Assembly (NCBI GenBank): GCA_037127255.1
Contig: JBANSL010000001.1
Location: 28,576,501-28,640,500, forward strand
Reading direction: 5' to 3'
Source: Persicaria tinctoria
Lineage: Eukaryota > Streptophyta > Magnoliopsida > Caryophyllales > Polygonaceae
Length of the DNA: 64,000 nucleotides
Made by a program: the position numbers and the translations under genes
Notes under the pieces: generated by a model
Told to the model about the DNA's origin: nothing
What the model saw: only the letters and a program-made list of their open reading frames with translations
The model's database searches: none
Shown here: piece after piece, positions 32,120 to 44,466 of the stretch
How the letters are laid out: every line of letters begins with the position of its first letter
Numbering within the stretch: the stretch's first letter is position 1

Positions 32120-33784
32120 GCCTTATGGTTGGTTTCCACCTAATTAATTTGATGATATCTCCTACTAATTAAAAGTAAAACAGAGACTTAGAGAGAGAGG
32201 CAAAGGAAGTTTGCTTTATCTTTCATAGAACACACGTGAACAACATAGAACAAGAGAGACCAACAATTGGTTCTGGAACGCGTTAATCACAGTCAAATCC
32301 AGAGCAATTTGATTGCTAGTCTTTCGATCTCTGTCTTAGCAGTCAAAGACAAGGTAGATCTAGACGCGATGCTCGTGTGGACTAACTACAGAAGTCACGC
32401 TTGGGGCTTTCGATCTCTTCTGATTCCATCAAGATTCGATTCGGTTCACACATCAATAGGTATATCATCTAAACAATGATTGATCTACCGATAATTCATG
32501 AAGATCATATGATTAGATGTTTAAATATGAACTAAAATTCCACTTAGTACATCTAATTTTACTTCAATTAACAAAGCTTGTAATCTGTTGTGCTTGAAAT
32601 CCTCTTGCATTAGTAGAAATAAAAAGTTTATATGCTTTTGCAGAATGTGCCGTAGGTATTTGTCTGTTCAAGGCAAGCTCTTGATCGTGCCCGTCATCTT
32701 TTGCTTTGTGACTAGCAATGAAGGAAGCGAATTGAAAGATCAAATAAACCAACTGAAGGTGCATTCCTTTCGTATACTGCTCATTAGGGCCCTGCCATAT
32801 GGGCCTCCTGTAGACGGGCTCCGAGCATTGGACACTGAACTCTTTTCCATTTCTTTTTTTTTTGTTGATTTGAAAATTGTAAGGACCTTTGAGCCCTCTA
32901 ATAAACTTGCTCTTACTTACCTTCTAAACAAATCTTACTCTATTGTTTGCTTTTATTTCCACCCTTAGTCAAATATGCACACTCACTAATATGAAAAACA
33001 CTTGATATGACGAGCTGAAGGAGGGAAAACCAATTCGGAGTGATGGCCCTCGCAAATTGTACAATTTTCGTTCCTTGGAGGCTTTTGACTGATGAACTAG
33101 GGAAACAAATTAAGTTAAAACAAGAGAGAAAACAAATTAATGTTATGGATTTGCTCATTTCTAATTTATTTTTTTTCTGCTTTTTGCTTTTGTTTGGATC
33201 ATGAGACTTATTTTACTGGAAGGTGTTTTGTAGTTTAATTCAGCTCATGATGAGCACTTTGTTGTGTAGTTTGTTGATAGGTGTACCAGTATTCGAGTTT
33301 CTTTATGGTTGTATTATTACACTTTTGCGTCACTTGAAAACATCCCTTGCTCTAAAAGGTGAAATCGCTCACCCCCGTACGCCCCTTATCTGCTGGTCCG
33401 ACGAAGATTACGAGAGGAAATAAATCATGGTGACTCAACCGATAACAAGGGTCGGGAACCAGTGCTCACTGCGCACAAGGATCCCCCGTCATATGAGAGG
33501 TTGCTCCCACACTAACGCTGGTGAAACTCGATCCTTGGTCCATGCTTCAAATGTCACCACCCCTATAACTGATTGAGCTAAGCCCATGCGGACAATATCC
33601 CCCTGATAATGTTGGGAGCAACGATGCATACATCTCAAGAGTTCTTGAACCTTGCTCTAAGTGGAATATACTAGAATTGTTGTTATTGCTTCTATCCTAT
33701 TGCCAAGTTAAATATATTATTGACATTATGACTCGATATAATGTATCATATAGGTATCACTGATGTATCACTTTTGGTTATTTG
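32120..33784. other. Spacer, no gene recognised
   Basis: Mostly AT-rich. An exon-like patch at 32644-32758 (CRRYLSVQGKLLIVPVIFCF) has an AG before it but no recognised relative. At 33350-33600 a GC-richer block carries phrases common in dispersed plant repeats (GGGTCGGGAACCAGTGCTCA, GATTGAGCTAAGCCCATGCG), possibly a retroelement tail. Confidence 0.35.
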
Positions 33785-33792
33785 GGTGACAC

Positions 33793-34091
33793 TAGGCTTG
33801 ACCCAGCGGGTTCAGGTTGGGCTGGTCAGAGGGTCGGCGGGTTTACGGATTCGGGTTAGGGTCGACTTAATTTGAACCCATGGCCCCAGGTCGATGATTT
33901 TTTTTAAAAGACTATATTTGCACCAAAAAAAACGAATTTAATTTTTTTTTTATATAAAATCGACAAGTCGACTCGTGAACTGGCGGGTCACGTTGACCCA
34001 TCAATCCGTCTTCCCTGCGGGTTTGGGTTCGGATTATTACTTTCCGACCTGTAAGCTGCCGGGTTAACCTGTGGATCCGTGAACAAGCCTA
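33793..34091. mobile_element. hAT-type MITE, 299 bp
   Basis: Ends TAGGCTTG and CAAGCCTA are inverted copies. The 8-bp flanks GGTGACAC (33785-33792) and GGCGACAC (34092-34099) differ at one base. Subterminal GGGTT/GACCC repeats (GCGGGTTCAGG, CCTGCGGGTTTGGG) are typical of small hAT derivatives. Confidence 0.78.
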
Positions 34092-34341
34092 GGCGACACC
34101 CATGTGGTTACAAACCGTTGATCTGCACCGTATATCGAACTAAAGTCATCTACACTTGTCTTTGACAATATCCTCCCAAATTAGAAAACTGAGGCAACTG
34201 TTTTTGTTTGGGTTAATAACGACAAAGATTTTCATTCCCAATGAAGCCATAATCGACGAATTTGAACTACCTTGCCTATTTTCAACAATATTGATCACAT
34301 GGAAAATAAATTAATATTAAGCTTACGTTTTAGACACAAAA

Positions 34342-34423
34342 GTGGTCGTGCCGGAGTGGTTATCGGGCATGACTAGAAATCATGTGGGCTTTGCCCGCGC
34401 AGGTTCGAATCCTGCCGACCACG
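34342..34423 (+). tRNA. tRNA-Ser (anticodon AGA)
   Basis: An 82-nt gene. The acceptor stem GTGGTCG pairs with CGACCAC. The D-arm region is TGCCGGAGTGGTTATCGGGCA. The anticodon loop CTAGAAA carries AGA at 34375-34377. A long variable arm (TGGGCTTTGCCCGC) and T-arm GCAGGTTCGAATCCTGC follow. The long variable arm and AGA fix it as class II serine tRNA reading UCU (A34 to inosine, also UCC and UCA). Internal A box and B box (GGTTCGAATCC) are intact, and a T run follows at about 34428 as a Pol III terminator. No intron. Confidence 0.97.
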
Positions 34424-34895
34424 CACATTTTAAATTTTTTTCCCCCACTGCTTTCTCTCTTTTTTTAACCTTTGGGAGTTTGGGTTAACTTTACTACTGT
34501 AACAGTTAAAATGATAAATAATTGATTGATTTCAGTTTGTTAGGTGAAAAACAGACAGATCAGTGTTTCACTTACAGAAAACTTATACTCGATTGATGTA
34601 TAAAAATATTTTATACAACTCTCACCGTAATACACAACTCTCACACACCAAACACTCTCATACAGTCATATACTGGCCCAACTCATACCTTAGGAGTTAG
34701 GAAGACACACACTTTAACTCACCCCACTTCGCAACCTAACCGACATTCACAATTTCACATACATCAAATACATGATCCAAAAAGTAGCCCATTGTTTTAG
34801 CTCATTCTAAAGCCTAGCTCATATGGCCGAAACCCAATACAAAATTGAAACAAATCCGCCCAAAATCAATGACCCACCAACACATTACAAATGGG

Positions 34896-34898
<3 letters not shown>

Positions 34899-34931
<33 letters not shown>
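34899..34931. repeat. (TCTA)n microsatellite at the Helitron 5' end
   Basis: About eight perfect TCTA repeats starting at the terminal TC. It probably grew from the TCTATC terminus. Confidence 0.95.
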
Positions 34932-37145
34932 ACCTTTAAAAATTGTGTCCCAAGGCTCCTTAATGGCTCTCATTAAAGACATTTTCTTTTTTTAATCCTT
35001 TTCTTTTCTTTTAATTTTATTAATGTATTCATAAATGGTTTATTATACACTCTTACTAACTTTTGGAAATTAATTATATTTTCCTAAATTTCTATGCTCA
35101 ATAATAATGATCACATTCACATCATTTTAAACCCCAATATATTTATGAAATTCATATAATCCGAATAACATATATTCATATAAAAATCAATTAATCCCTA
35201 ATCGTTTATATCTATACCTATCAACGCATCTTTACAGTCCCAATTTATGGATTTTTTCGTTGAAACCGAATATTAAAAGTATATTTTATCGATATATTTT
35301 GTAAGTTTTAGAATCCTTAATGGATTTTAACATAATTAATAAATGAACTTTAATTTTCCCCTAACAATTTATAAAATGTAATTATATAAGTAATAAAACA
35401 TATAAGTTAATCCAAATTTAGCATGGATAATAATTTATTACTTTTTTATGTCACTTTTTTATACTCTGTATTTCTAATCTCTTAATTAAAACATGGTGAA
35501 AATTAATTAAAAAAAAATTTACTTTTGATAGCAATATATATCATGATTATCACCATATATCATTTATCGTATATTATTATGGAGGACTATTATACGTGGA
35601 TGAATTAGGGTTAATTACTTGCAAACATTAATATAAATTATTATCCATGCTAAATTCTAGATTCCAATGGCCACTAATTTGGACACTTTGAAGGGATATG
35701 AAACAATGGAAGAAAAAACAAATGGATAATTAACTTCGAGTCTTCGAGTCTTCTGTAAAAGTTAAAACCCAAAAAAAATATAGAAAAATAAGAGCTCATA
35801 AAAAAAATAAGGGAAGCTAGGAAAGGAAAAATTCAAAGCTCTTTTTTGCTTTTTTGAGTGGGTCAATACTCGGTAGGTATATACTCTCTTTTTCGATTAA
35901 TTTATTTTATATACAAAAAAATGGTTTGAAATTCATGTTTTTATTGATATAATTAAGGTAAATTCCTTTAGTCTTTAATTTATAAAAAAATATCAACAAT
36001 AAAAAAATCAAAGGAGAGTTGAACTATAAATTAAAATTAAGAATTTGGAATGGGGATCATTGATTTTTTTTTAAAAGGCTATCAACACAATTACTTCAAA
36101 TGTATAAGAAATGTGATTTTAGCATTACTAGCTACTTTGACAAGTCTTCAAATTTTCAAGCACCAATAGCTAGAAAAAGAGGTGAAAAAATTGACCACTA
36201 ACACTAAACCGATGGTGAGCCCGAATCAGTCATCATAAGCCTTGAAGATGAAGATCAAGACACTTGATAAAGAAACTCATAAATACATTGTATTAGCCGA
36301 CTCAATTCAATTCAACAATAGTCAAGTATTATTATATCTATACTTTTGCAAGATTAATCTATATGGAAAAACTAGGATGGTAGAATAAAAGGTCTTAACA
36401 AGATTTCATTATTCGTTTTTTCAAAAGAAAAAAAAACTCAAATCCACTCCATCTACACAATTAATTTTGATTCAATATTTATAATTAAATTATAAATTAA
36501 ATTTCATGTAAGTATAAGATATCAAACTAGGACATAAACTATACCATAATATGTCATTGACAATCAGAAATAACATTATTTCTTAAAAAATAAAACATTG
36601 AACATAAAAAAAATAGGGTTTTATTTTGAAAATGCAACTTATATAACAAAGTGTTTTTTTAACAAAACACCATATATAATAACTTTATTAAACAAAATAA
36701 TTTCAAATTGATTACTTAATTAATAAAAATATTTTATATAATATAATCCAACTCCTTTAAAAAAAAATACAAAGACAAGGTGTTAAGAAAAAACTTACTA
36801 TATACAATTCCTTTTTTTTTAAATGTCAGTTAAATAAGGGAAATTCGGTTATAGATTAAAAATTATCACTGAAAACATGAAATTTAAGTTGTAAAATAAA
36901 AGTTTGTGCTTTAATTGATCGAATACCTTATATTATATAAGGTGTTTTTTGTTTTTAAAATTTTAAAAGGTATTTTTTTATTAAAAAAATATTTTACAAG
37001 GTGTCTTCTTGAAGAAAAAAACCCATAAAAATATAAATAAATAACTTAAGCCAAATTATCAAGTATATAAAATCAAAATTTACGTCCCGTGCGTAGCAAA
37101 ACTTATATTTATATCCCGTGTGTAGCACGGGTATGCCTTGGCTAG
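34899..37145 (+). mobile_element. Non-autonomous Helitron
   Basis: The 5' end is TC preceded by A (A at 34898, TCTATCTATC from 34899). The 3' end is CTAG at 37142-37145 followed by T. Ten bases upstream of CTAG a hairpin CCCGTG-TGTAG-CACGGG (37115-37131) forms, the Helitron terminator structure. Insertion between A and T without duplication fits. A decayed second hairpin-like copy (CCCGTGCGTAGCAAA) lies at 37086. The 2.2-kb AT-rich body carries no Rep/helicase. Confidence 0.85.
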
Positions 37146-37258
37146 TTTGAAATAGAAAATTAACCCCAACATAGCTCCATTATTGGAATTTTGAATACAC
37201 ATATACATCATTCATTGCAGGTGAGTTGCAGAAGAAATTAACACGGCAACATTCAATA

Positions 37259-37496
37259 CTACATTTGATCCAAAATACATGTCGTTTGATTTTTCAACAC
37301 ACACTTTAAAAAGGTAAAAATTATACCCATAAAATATCAACTTTTTTTAAATTATTTTTCACAACTTAATATTTGTTGGTAATAAGTATTAAATTGTAAA
37401 AAAATAATAATAAAAAAGTTAATATTTTATATAGTTTTTAGCTCATTACAATACGTGTTAAAAAGTCAAACGACATGTATTTTGGATCAGAGGAAG
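37259..37496. mobile_element. Diverged Stowaway-type MITE
   Basis: The left GATCCAAAATACATGTCGTT and right AACGACATGTATTTTGGATC ends are exact inverted copies in their inner part and diverge in the outer 10 bp. TA flanks are at 37257-37258 and 37497-37498. Confidence 0.8.
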
Positions 37497-37870
37497 TATT
37501 TTACAGCCTAAATGAGTGCAGTTATATTTTGCGAATTTTAGGGTATGGTTGGTAACACGTAGCTGATAGGACGATTCAGATTATCTATTACACTTTTCTC
37601 AAAAGTGTTACCTTCCGTGTTACATCTCTTAAATTGATATGAATTATATAAAAAAAATTGAGAAAAAATGCTATAGATTTAAATTTATAACCCCTAGAAG
37701 CTAAATCATTAAAAAAATTGATGTTTAATGTATATTTTTATAATATTTTAACCTCTTATAAAAAAAATATTGTATGACTAGAATAGATGCATAAATCCTA
37801 AGAAGCTAAAACATTAAAATATATACACAAAATATATTTTTATATGGGTTAACCACCTAGGATTTATATA

Positions 37871-38105
37871 CTCCCTCCGTTCCAAAATACATGGGTTTTT
37901 AGTTTTCGGCACGTTTTTTAAGGAGCGAAAAACTCTATGAAATATTATTTTTTTAATCAAATTTTTTATATCATTTGATACTTATTACTAATAAGTATCA
38001 AATTATATAAAAAATTTGATTAAAAAAATAATATTTCATAGAGTTTTTCGCTCCTTAAAAAACGTGTCAAAAAAGAAAAGCCCGTGTATTATGGAACGGA
38101 GGTAG
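37871..38105. mobile_element. Stowaway-type MITE, nearly a complete palindrome
   Basis: CTCCCTCCGTTCCAAAATAC opens the element and GTATTATGGAACGGAGGTAG closes it. Inverted identity extends inward through CACGTTTTTTAAGGAGCGAA and AACTCTATGAAATATTATTT almost to the centre at about 37985. TA flanks are at 37869-37870 and 38106-38107. A transcript would fold into one long hairpin, a possible small-RNA source. Confidence 0.93.
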
Positions 38106-39704
38106 TATAAATTTAAATCTAATATGTCGTATCATAATTTAATCCATAATTTAGATCATTTGAAGAAGTGTAATAGAGAGAGTAACATAAAAACTGTAAC
38201 AGTTGATCCGTGTTGCTAATCGGATAACTAAAACTGATAGAGTAGCTGAACTGATAGATTAAGTGTGTTAAATATATGTTAACTTAGAGTATTCATAAGC
38301 TAGTAAGGTGTTTGTAAATATATATAAAAAAAAATAGTTCTAAAAAGTTTGAGATGAGTAGCCTTTGAAAATTTAATTTCAAAAACTAATTAACAAACTC
38401 TTATATTTAACTTATTTAAAACTAAAAAAATATTAAAATCAAAATTTCAAAAAGCTGTACATTTCCAAAAAGAGGCAGACTTGTGTATTATTGATATGAT
38501 TCATTTAAAAGGTTCAAACACATATCCAATTAAATTCATCCATCTGTTAGAATCCAAAGCTTCATGATTGCTCCAATTAAGAGTGTGTGCGTGATTCGAG
38601 TGAAAAAATTATGAAGATTTTGAAAATGAAACTCAAATTAACATTTCAAATGTCTTTTTTTTTCTAAAAGTCATGATGCTCTGAAACTTTGCTTAATTTG
38701 ATATTTTTGATACTATAATTCAATCCAAAAGTTTTAAAACATGAGGTTATATTATTCAATCTGACAATTGGATAAGAAATTATGCATGTTTAAGGTTTTT
38801 ATATATAGTTACACATTATTACAAGAGAAGAGGATAATAGTTACATACTCATTAGATTTCAAATTAATGACATATTTGTATAAAAAAAACATTGTAAAGG
38901 CTAAAATGACGTTATTTTATTTCTTTAAAGAGAGAGAATATATAGAAACAAATGACACAATTTTGAATAAAATGTTTTGTTAAATTTGATCCGTTAGTTG
39001 AAGATTTGATTTACCAAATGGTGATTGAACAACACAAAATTTGTGCCCTAGAGATTTTTGGCCCCGTTAGAGCAACTCTAAAAGATTCTCCATTTTAGAG
39101 AATATTATATTTTTGAAGAGTTTTGAACACAAAATTGTTGGTGATTTGTGAAAAGTCATCGATCAATTTGTTTGAAATCATAAATGTTAAGTGTGAGAAT
39201 TACTAAGAGCATCACTCGGGCTTAGGGTTTGAGGGAGGCACGACCTATGTGATCGACCCTAAATAATTATAAGCTTTTAAGGGGATATGAAATCATGAGG
39301 AAAGACCCATGCAATGATATCAACATCGACAACGTCGGTATTGAGCTTGTTCGGACACTTTCCATAACCGTGAGCAATAGGGATATGCTCGACAGTCGAT
39401 CTAACATGGTTATGATTGATTTTTGGTCATTTATAGTGAGTTAAATCACCATCTCATGATTTGTAAAGGAAGATATTAAGCTCTACAGCTTTGGTGAAAA
39501 TTTGAGAGCTAGCCGAGCTTCGAAACTCAAAAAATGACCTAGCTTTAATTTTGAGCTTGATTAGAGTTTTAGCTTCCTCATTGAAGCTTCAGCTTAGTCA
39601 TTTTAGCTGCATGGTAGCTACGCTCATCTTCTTATAAATGTCATGCACATTTTATATTTTATGAGTGACCTAGCTTCACCATGCTAGCTCCGTCATGCTA
39701 GCTT
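38106..39704. other. AT-rich spacer, no gene recognised
   Basis: No supported coding sequence. GAGCAACTCTAAAAGATTCT at about 39069 resembles Harbinger-type MITE ends, but no partner end was located. GCTTCA / AGCTTCA phrases recur at 39500-39700. Confidence 0.35.
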
Positions 39705-40133
39705 TGACGAAACCCGATTTTCTGAATCCCGTGTCGGCGGGTTCCGGGATCAAGCGGAGCGCGAGCGAGCTCAGGCGATCGGGCTTACCTGAGACGCGCG
39801 ACGAGATTACCGTCGGCTTACCCAAACCTATGCCGATCCGAGCTCAAGCCATACACGGACCACCTTCCTCCCAAGGCTTCATCAAACGTCGGCTCCCGCT
39901 GATCGAGACAAATTTGGCGCGGGAAGTCTCCTTGAGCCATTAAAAAACCGACCCCGAGTCCAAGGTCTCAACTCATATTTATAGGGGAACCTCATGAACC
40001 CTTGGGACACTTGTCTCAAGCAGCATGACAATCTCGTCGCGCGTCTCAGGTAAGCCCGATCGCCTGAGCTCGCTCGCGCTCCACTTGATCCCGGAACCCG
40101 CCGACACGAGATTCAGAAAATCGGGTTTCGTCA
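39705..40133. repeat. GC-rich 104-bp inverted repeat with 221-bp spacer
   Basis: The arm 39705-39808 (starts TGACGAAACCCGATTTTCTG) is repeated in inverse orientation at 40030-40133 with only two differences (CCC/CTC and AGCGG/AGTGG). Both arms contain GGCGGGTTCCGGGATCAAG and CTTACCTGAGACGCGCGACG. The composition is strikingly GC-rich compared with the flanks. The function is unknown. It directly precedes the copia region and may be part of its LTR or an insertion in it. Confidence 0.92.
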
Positions 40134-40139
40134 AGCTTG

Positions 40140-40816
40140 TCCTTAATTAGGCTGGTTCTTATTGGGCTTTTATTGGGCCAGCGGTTGGGAGTAGTTATTG
40201 GGGGGTAACCACCCAACTACCCATAATCACTCAAAAACTACTACCCCATTTTGCATATAAAAGGCCTTTTCCATCCACTTGGAAAGGCATGACTTTTTTC
40301 GATATCTCTCTAAATCGAAAGAACAAACACTTGAAACACAAACAAGGTATGTATATATGCAATAATGAAATGGGATGCCACCCTTTTATTGTATAGGAAA
40401 CGTTTTATCCCACAACGTTATTGTAGTGCAACCCTTTGGCATAAATAAGGGCAATAAACGTTGAAGGAAAACTCAATTTATTTGAGTGATTCGTTTGCCA
40501 TTATCCAGGACATTTTATATATCTTTAATTTATAAAAGGGCTTAAACTTTTAGTTTTGACGCCTAAAAGAATTCGGTGGAGATTGCCTTTTGGCTTACTC
40601 CCTCCTGATTACCTTTCAAAGTCTACCCATGAGATTACCCTTTTTGGGTCTATTCAAATCGTCTTGATTATATATAAGGATCTACAATAACCGAATTTAC
40701 GTTCATCCCATTAAAACAACATTACCTATAAACCTAGCAATCTTCAACGTTTGTTTATTGTTTGGTTTTGTTGTTTTGGAACAAGGTTGGAATGTCAAGA
40801 ACAAAGGAATTACCGA
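40140..40816 (+). other. Probable 5' LTR/leader of the copia element
   Basis: TATAAAAGGCC at 40256 looks like an LTR TATA box. It is followed by sequence of U5/leader character to the gag start. I could not find a clear primer-binding site or a matching 3' LTR, so limits are open. Confidence 0.35.
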
Positions 40817-43800
40817 TGGCAGAGATAGCATCCAAATTCGCGACACTCGAGAAGTTTGAAGGGCGAAACTTTCATCGATGGCAAAAGAAGATGCATTTCA
40901 TGCTTATTAGCTTCATTTAAGGTGGCATACATGCTATCAACGACATGTCCCGAAGAGCCACCTCCGGTTCCGGAAAAAGTTGGCGGAGAGACCGAGGCTC
41001 AAATCGCCGAAAGGGAGGTTATAATGCATCAACATAGGTGTGTTGGGAAGTGGGAGAACGGCGACTACATTTGTCGTGTGCATATCCTCAATGGAATGGC
41101 CGACTCCCTATTCGATGTGCGTATCAAAATCCTAAGACATCACGAATTTTGTGGGAAGCACTCGAAGCCAAGTACTTGGCGGAGGATACCTCTTCAAAGA
41201 AGTTTCTTGTGTCTAACTTCAACAACTACAATAGTTGAAAATAGACCGGTAATGGATCAGTACCACGAATTGCTCCAAGTATTGGGTCAATTAACCCAAC
41301 ATGGAATCACCTTGGAGGAGAACTTTGCCGTTTCATCCATAATTGATAAGTTACCTACCTCATGGAAGGAGGCGAAACATCTCTTGAAGCATTTGAAGGA
41401 GGACATGAACCTTGTCCAATCGGGTTCTCATCTACGTATAAAGGAGGAATTCAAGGAGAATGACAAGGGAAAGAAAGGCGAAGACAAATCAGCCCACTCG
41501 CGATAAATACAATGGAGGCATGCAACGGCAAACGCACCAAGGGCGCTAAGGGCTCCAAGCGTCCCAAATCAGGAAACGGTAGTAAGCAAGGATCTAATAA
41601 GAAGGCTAAGGCAAAAGGAACTCGCTGGAAGTGTGGAAAGGTAGACCATATGAAGAGGGACTGCAGGTCCAAGGGGTCAAAGGACAAAGGTGTCATGACA
41701 CCTGCGACGGGATCGAGCACAAGCCCCGGGCAAGTTAAGAGCACTTCGGTGTCTTTAGTTACAAATGAGTCATTATTCTTTGTATCTAACATTGATCAAT
41801 GTCTTGCTATGAAGTATGAAAAAATCCTTTGGTTGCTCGACTCAGGTGCCACCACCCACGTGTGCATGGAAAGGAAATGGTTCAAGCACATGAAGGATAT
41901 AGAGGACGGTTTAGTGCTTTACATGGGAAACGAGCCAAAAACCCCGATCCTAGGTAAAGGGGACGTACATCTCAACTTTACTAGTGGGAAGGAACTTGTA
42001 TTACATAATGTATTGTATGCACCCGTCATCCGCAAAAATGTTGTAAACGGTGGTGTGCTTAACAAGTTAGGTTATCGATTGGTTTTCGATGTCGATCCAT
42101 TAATTATAAGTAGGGCAGGAGTATTTGTAGGCTTCGGCCATTATAAAAACAATATGTTCCTACTCAATGTTATCAATAATAATAAAGTATTATTTGATTA
42201 CATGGTTGGGTCTAATGATTCTTTATATGATCTTTGGTATGCAAGACTGGGACATGTACATATGAAGCGTATGTTAGATATGGCTAAGGAAAATATAATT
42301 CACACCTTTGAACCAACAAATGAAAAGTGTAAAACTTGCTTGTTAACAAAAACAACAAGGCTTCCTTTTAAGGCAATTAAAAGAGAGGAAGGGGTCCTAT
42401 GCCTAGTCCATTCGGACCTATGGGACTTACATGCAACACCATCATTGGGTCAAAAACATTACTACATAACATTCATCGATGTGGTAGCAAGGTTTTGTTA
42501 TGTCTATTTAGTTCACTCAAAGAGTGAGACACTGGATAGGTTTAAAACATACAAGACCGAAGTTGAATTGCAAACAGGAAATAAAATTAAAAGGCTACGA
42601 ATCGATCGTGGTGATGAATACATGGACATGGAGTATTTTGAGTCATGTGGCATAATTCATGAGACGACGCCTCCATATACCCCACAACAAAATGGGGCTG
42701 CAGAGCGAAAGAATCGTGTGCTTAAGAACATGGTTAATGCCATATTGTCTTACTCCGGGTTAAAGAACTCGTTTTGGGGTGAGGCGATGCTAACGACCAA
42801 CTATATCTTAAATAGGGTGTCGAGCAAGAGAAATCATCAATCACCATACGAGCTTTGGTTTAAATGAAAACCAAATCTCCATTATCTACGTATATGGGGT
42901 TGTCGTGTGGTTGTTAGACAAACGGACCCTAAGCGTAAAACCTTAGGAGATAGAGGTATTGAGTGCATATTAATTGGATATGCACATAACTCTAAGACCT
43001 ATAGGTTCTTTGTCACAGAACCAAATCACGCCATCTCGGTTAACATCGTGATAGAATCACGTGATGCCATATTCGATGAAACTAGGTTCACATCGAGCCC
43101 TAGGCCTGGGCAGATAGACCAAGAGGAGATCGACCCATTATCGGATCCAATGGAAACTGAGAAGCTGATGCTTGCACTTGGACCTAGGTTCATTAGGTCT
43201 ATGACGCGCGCTAGCTTGCTGCAAGCAACATGCATGGACGTCGCTGGCCCAAAGCAACCGATCGACAAAGACTCGCCAGCTACAGGCCCAAGGGAACTAA
43301 AGTGCATGGCCATGGGCGTACCTGTGGAAGACTCTAGTGACGGTAGCGATGGTGAGGACATGCACTCGACGCATGCCAGCGACGAAGAGGCCGAAGCTCC
43401 TACTTAGACGTCCCTCACACCCAAGTGACAACGAATGCACTCCGCACTCCTAGTAGGACATACGTATCCTAAACCAATATTTCAAATCTTCTTGATGGAG
43501 GGTTCTAGGAATAAAGAAGGTCACATCATCTCATATCTACATATGGATGATGATCCTAAGATTCAATGAGGCAATGAGTTCTCAAGATGTCGCATTTTGG
43601 AAAGAAGGATTCCAAGATGAGATGGACTCTATTATTGGCAACAACAATTGGGAGTTGTCAGACTTTCCAATCGAGTGCAAACCTCTAGGTTGTAAATGGA
43701 ACTTCAAAAGGAAAATGAAGGTCGATGGGTCCATTGACAAATTTAACGCTCGATTGGTAATCCAAGGTTTTAAACAAAGAGAAGGAGTCAATTATTTCGA

Positions 43801-44466
43801 CACATATGCCCCCGTGGCTAGAATCACCACTATAAGACTTTTAATTGCTTTAGCAATCATTCATGGTCTAGTCATCCATCAAATGGACGTAAAAACGGCC
43901 TTTCTCAATGGAGATTTATATGAAGAGGTTTACATGAAGCAACCCAAAGGCTTCATAGTAAAAGGTCAAGAACACAAAGTGTGTCGATTGATCAAGTCCC
44001 TTTATGGACTTAAACAAGCGCCAAAACAATGGCATCAAAAGTTTGATGAAGTGATTTTGGGTGATGCCTTCAAAATCAATCAAGCAGATAATTGTGTATA
44101 CAATAAGTTTAATAATTCCGGTCAAGGAGTTATAATATGTCTATATGTAGATGAAATACTTATATTCGGCACAAACCAAATAGAAGTGGACAAAACTCAG
44201 GAGTTCTTGTCTGCTAATTTCTCCATGAAGGATTAAGGAGAAGCTGATCGATGTGATCTTGGGAATTAAGATCAAGCATGAAGGAAAGAGTTTAACCCTA
44301 ACACAACCCCATTACATTGAAAAGATGGTAAACCGTTTTTGATGTGATAAATCCACCCCGGTTAGTACACCTATGGATCCAGGTGAGAAACTTCGCCCTA
44401 ACTCAAGAGAACCAATCTCACAACTTGTGTATTCTCAAGTGATAGGATGTCTAATGTATTCCATGA
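40817..44466 (+). pseudogene. Ty1/copia gag-pol, decayed and 3'-truncated
   Basis: Gag begins MAEIASKFATLEKFEGRNFH at 40817 and is frameshifted several times. The zinc knuckle at about 41625 reads RWKCGKVDHMKRDC and lacks the first Cys. In the long open part (41512-42867) are protease (WLLDSGATTH), pre-integrase (LWYARLGHVHMKRML) and integrase core (HSDLWD, RIDRGDEYMD, GAAERKNR). TGA at 42865 interrupts FK-KPNLHYLRIWGCR. Reverse transcriptase (43547-44236) has WNFKRKMKVDGSIDKFNARL, QMDVKTAFLNGDL, YGLKQAPKQWH and CLYVDEILIFG, where the catalytic YVDD reads YVDE. After SMKD a stop and a frame change follow. Similarity ends at GCLMYSMT (44466), so RNase H and the 3' LTR are missing. Confidence 0.93.

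Noticed and set aside
43026..43361. 111-residue minus-strand ORF within copia
   Set aside because: Antisense to the copia pol linker, with no independent support.
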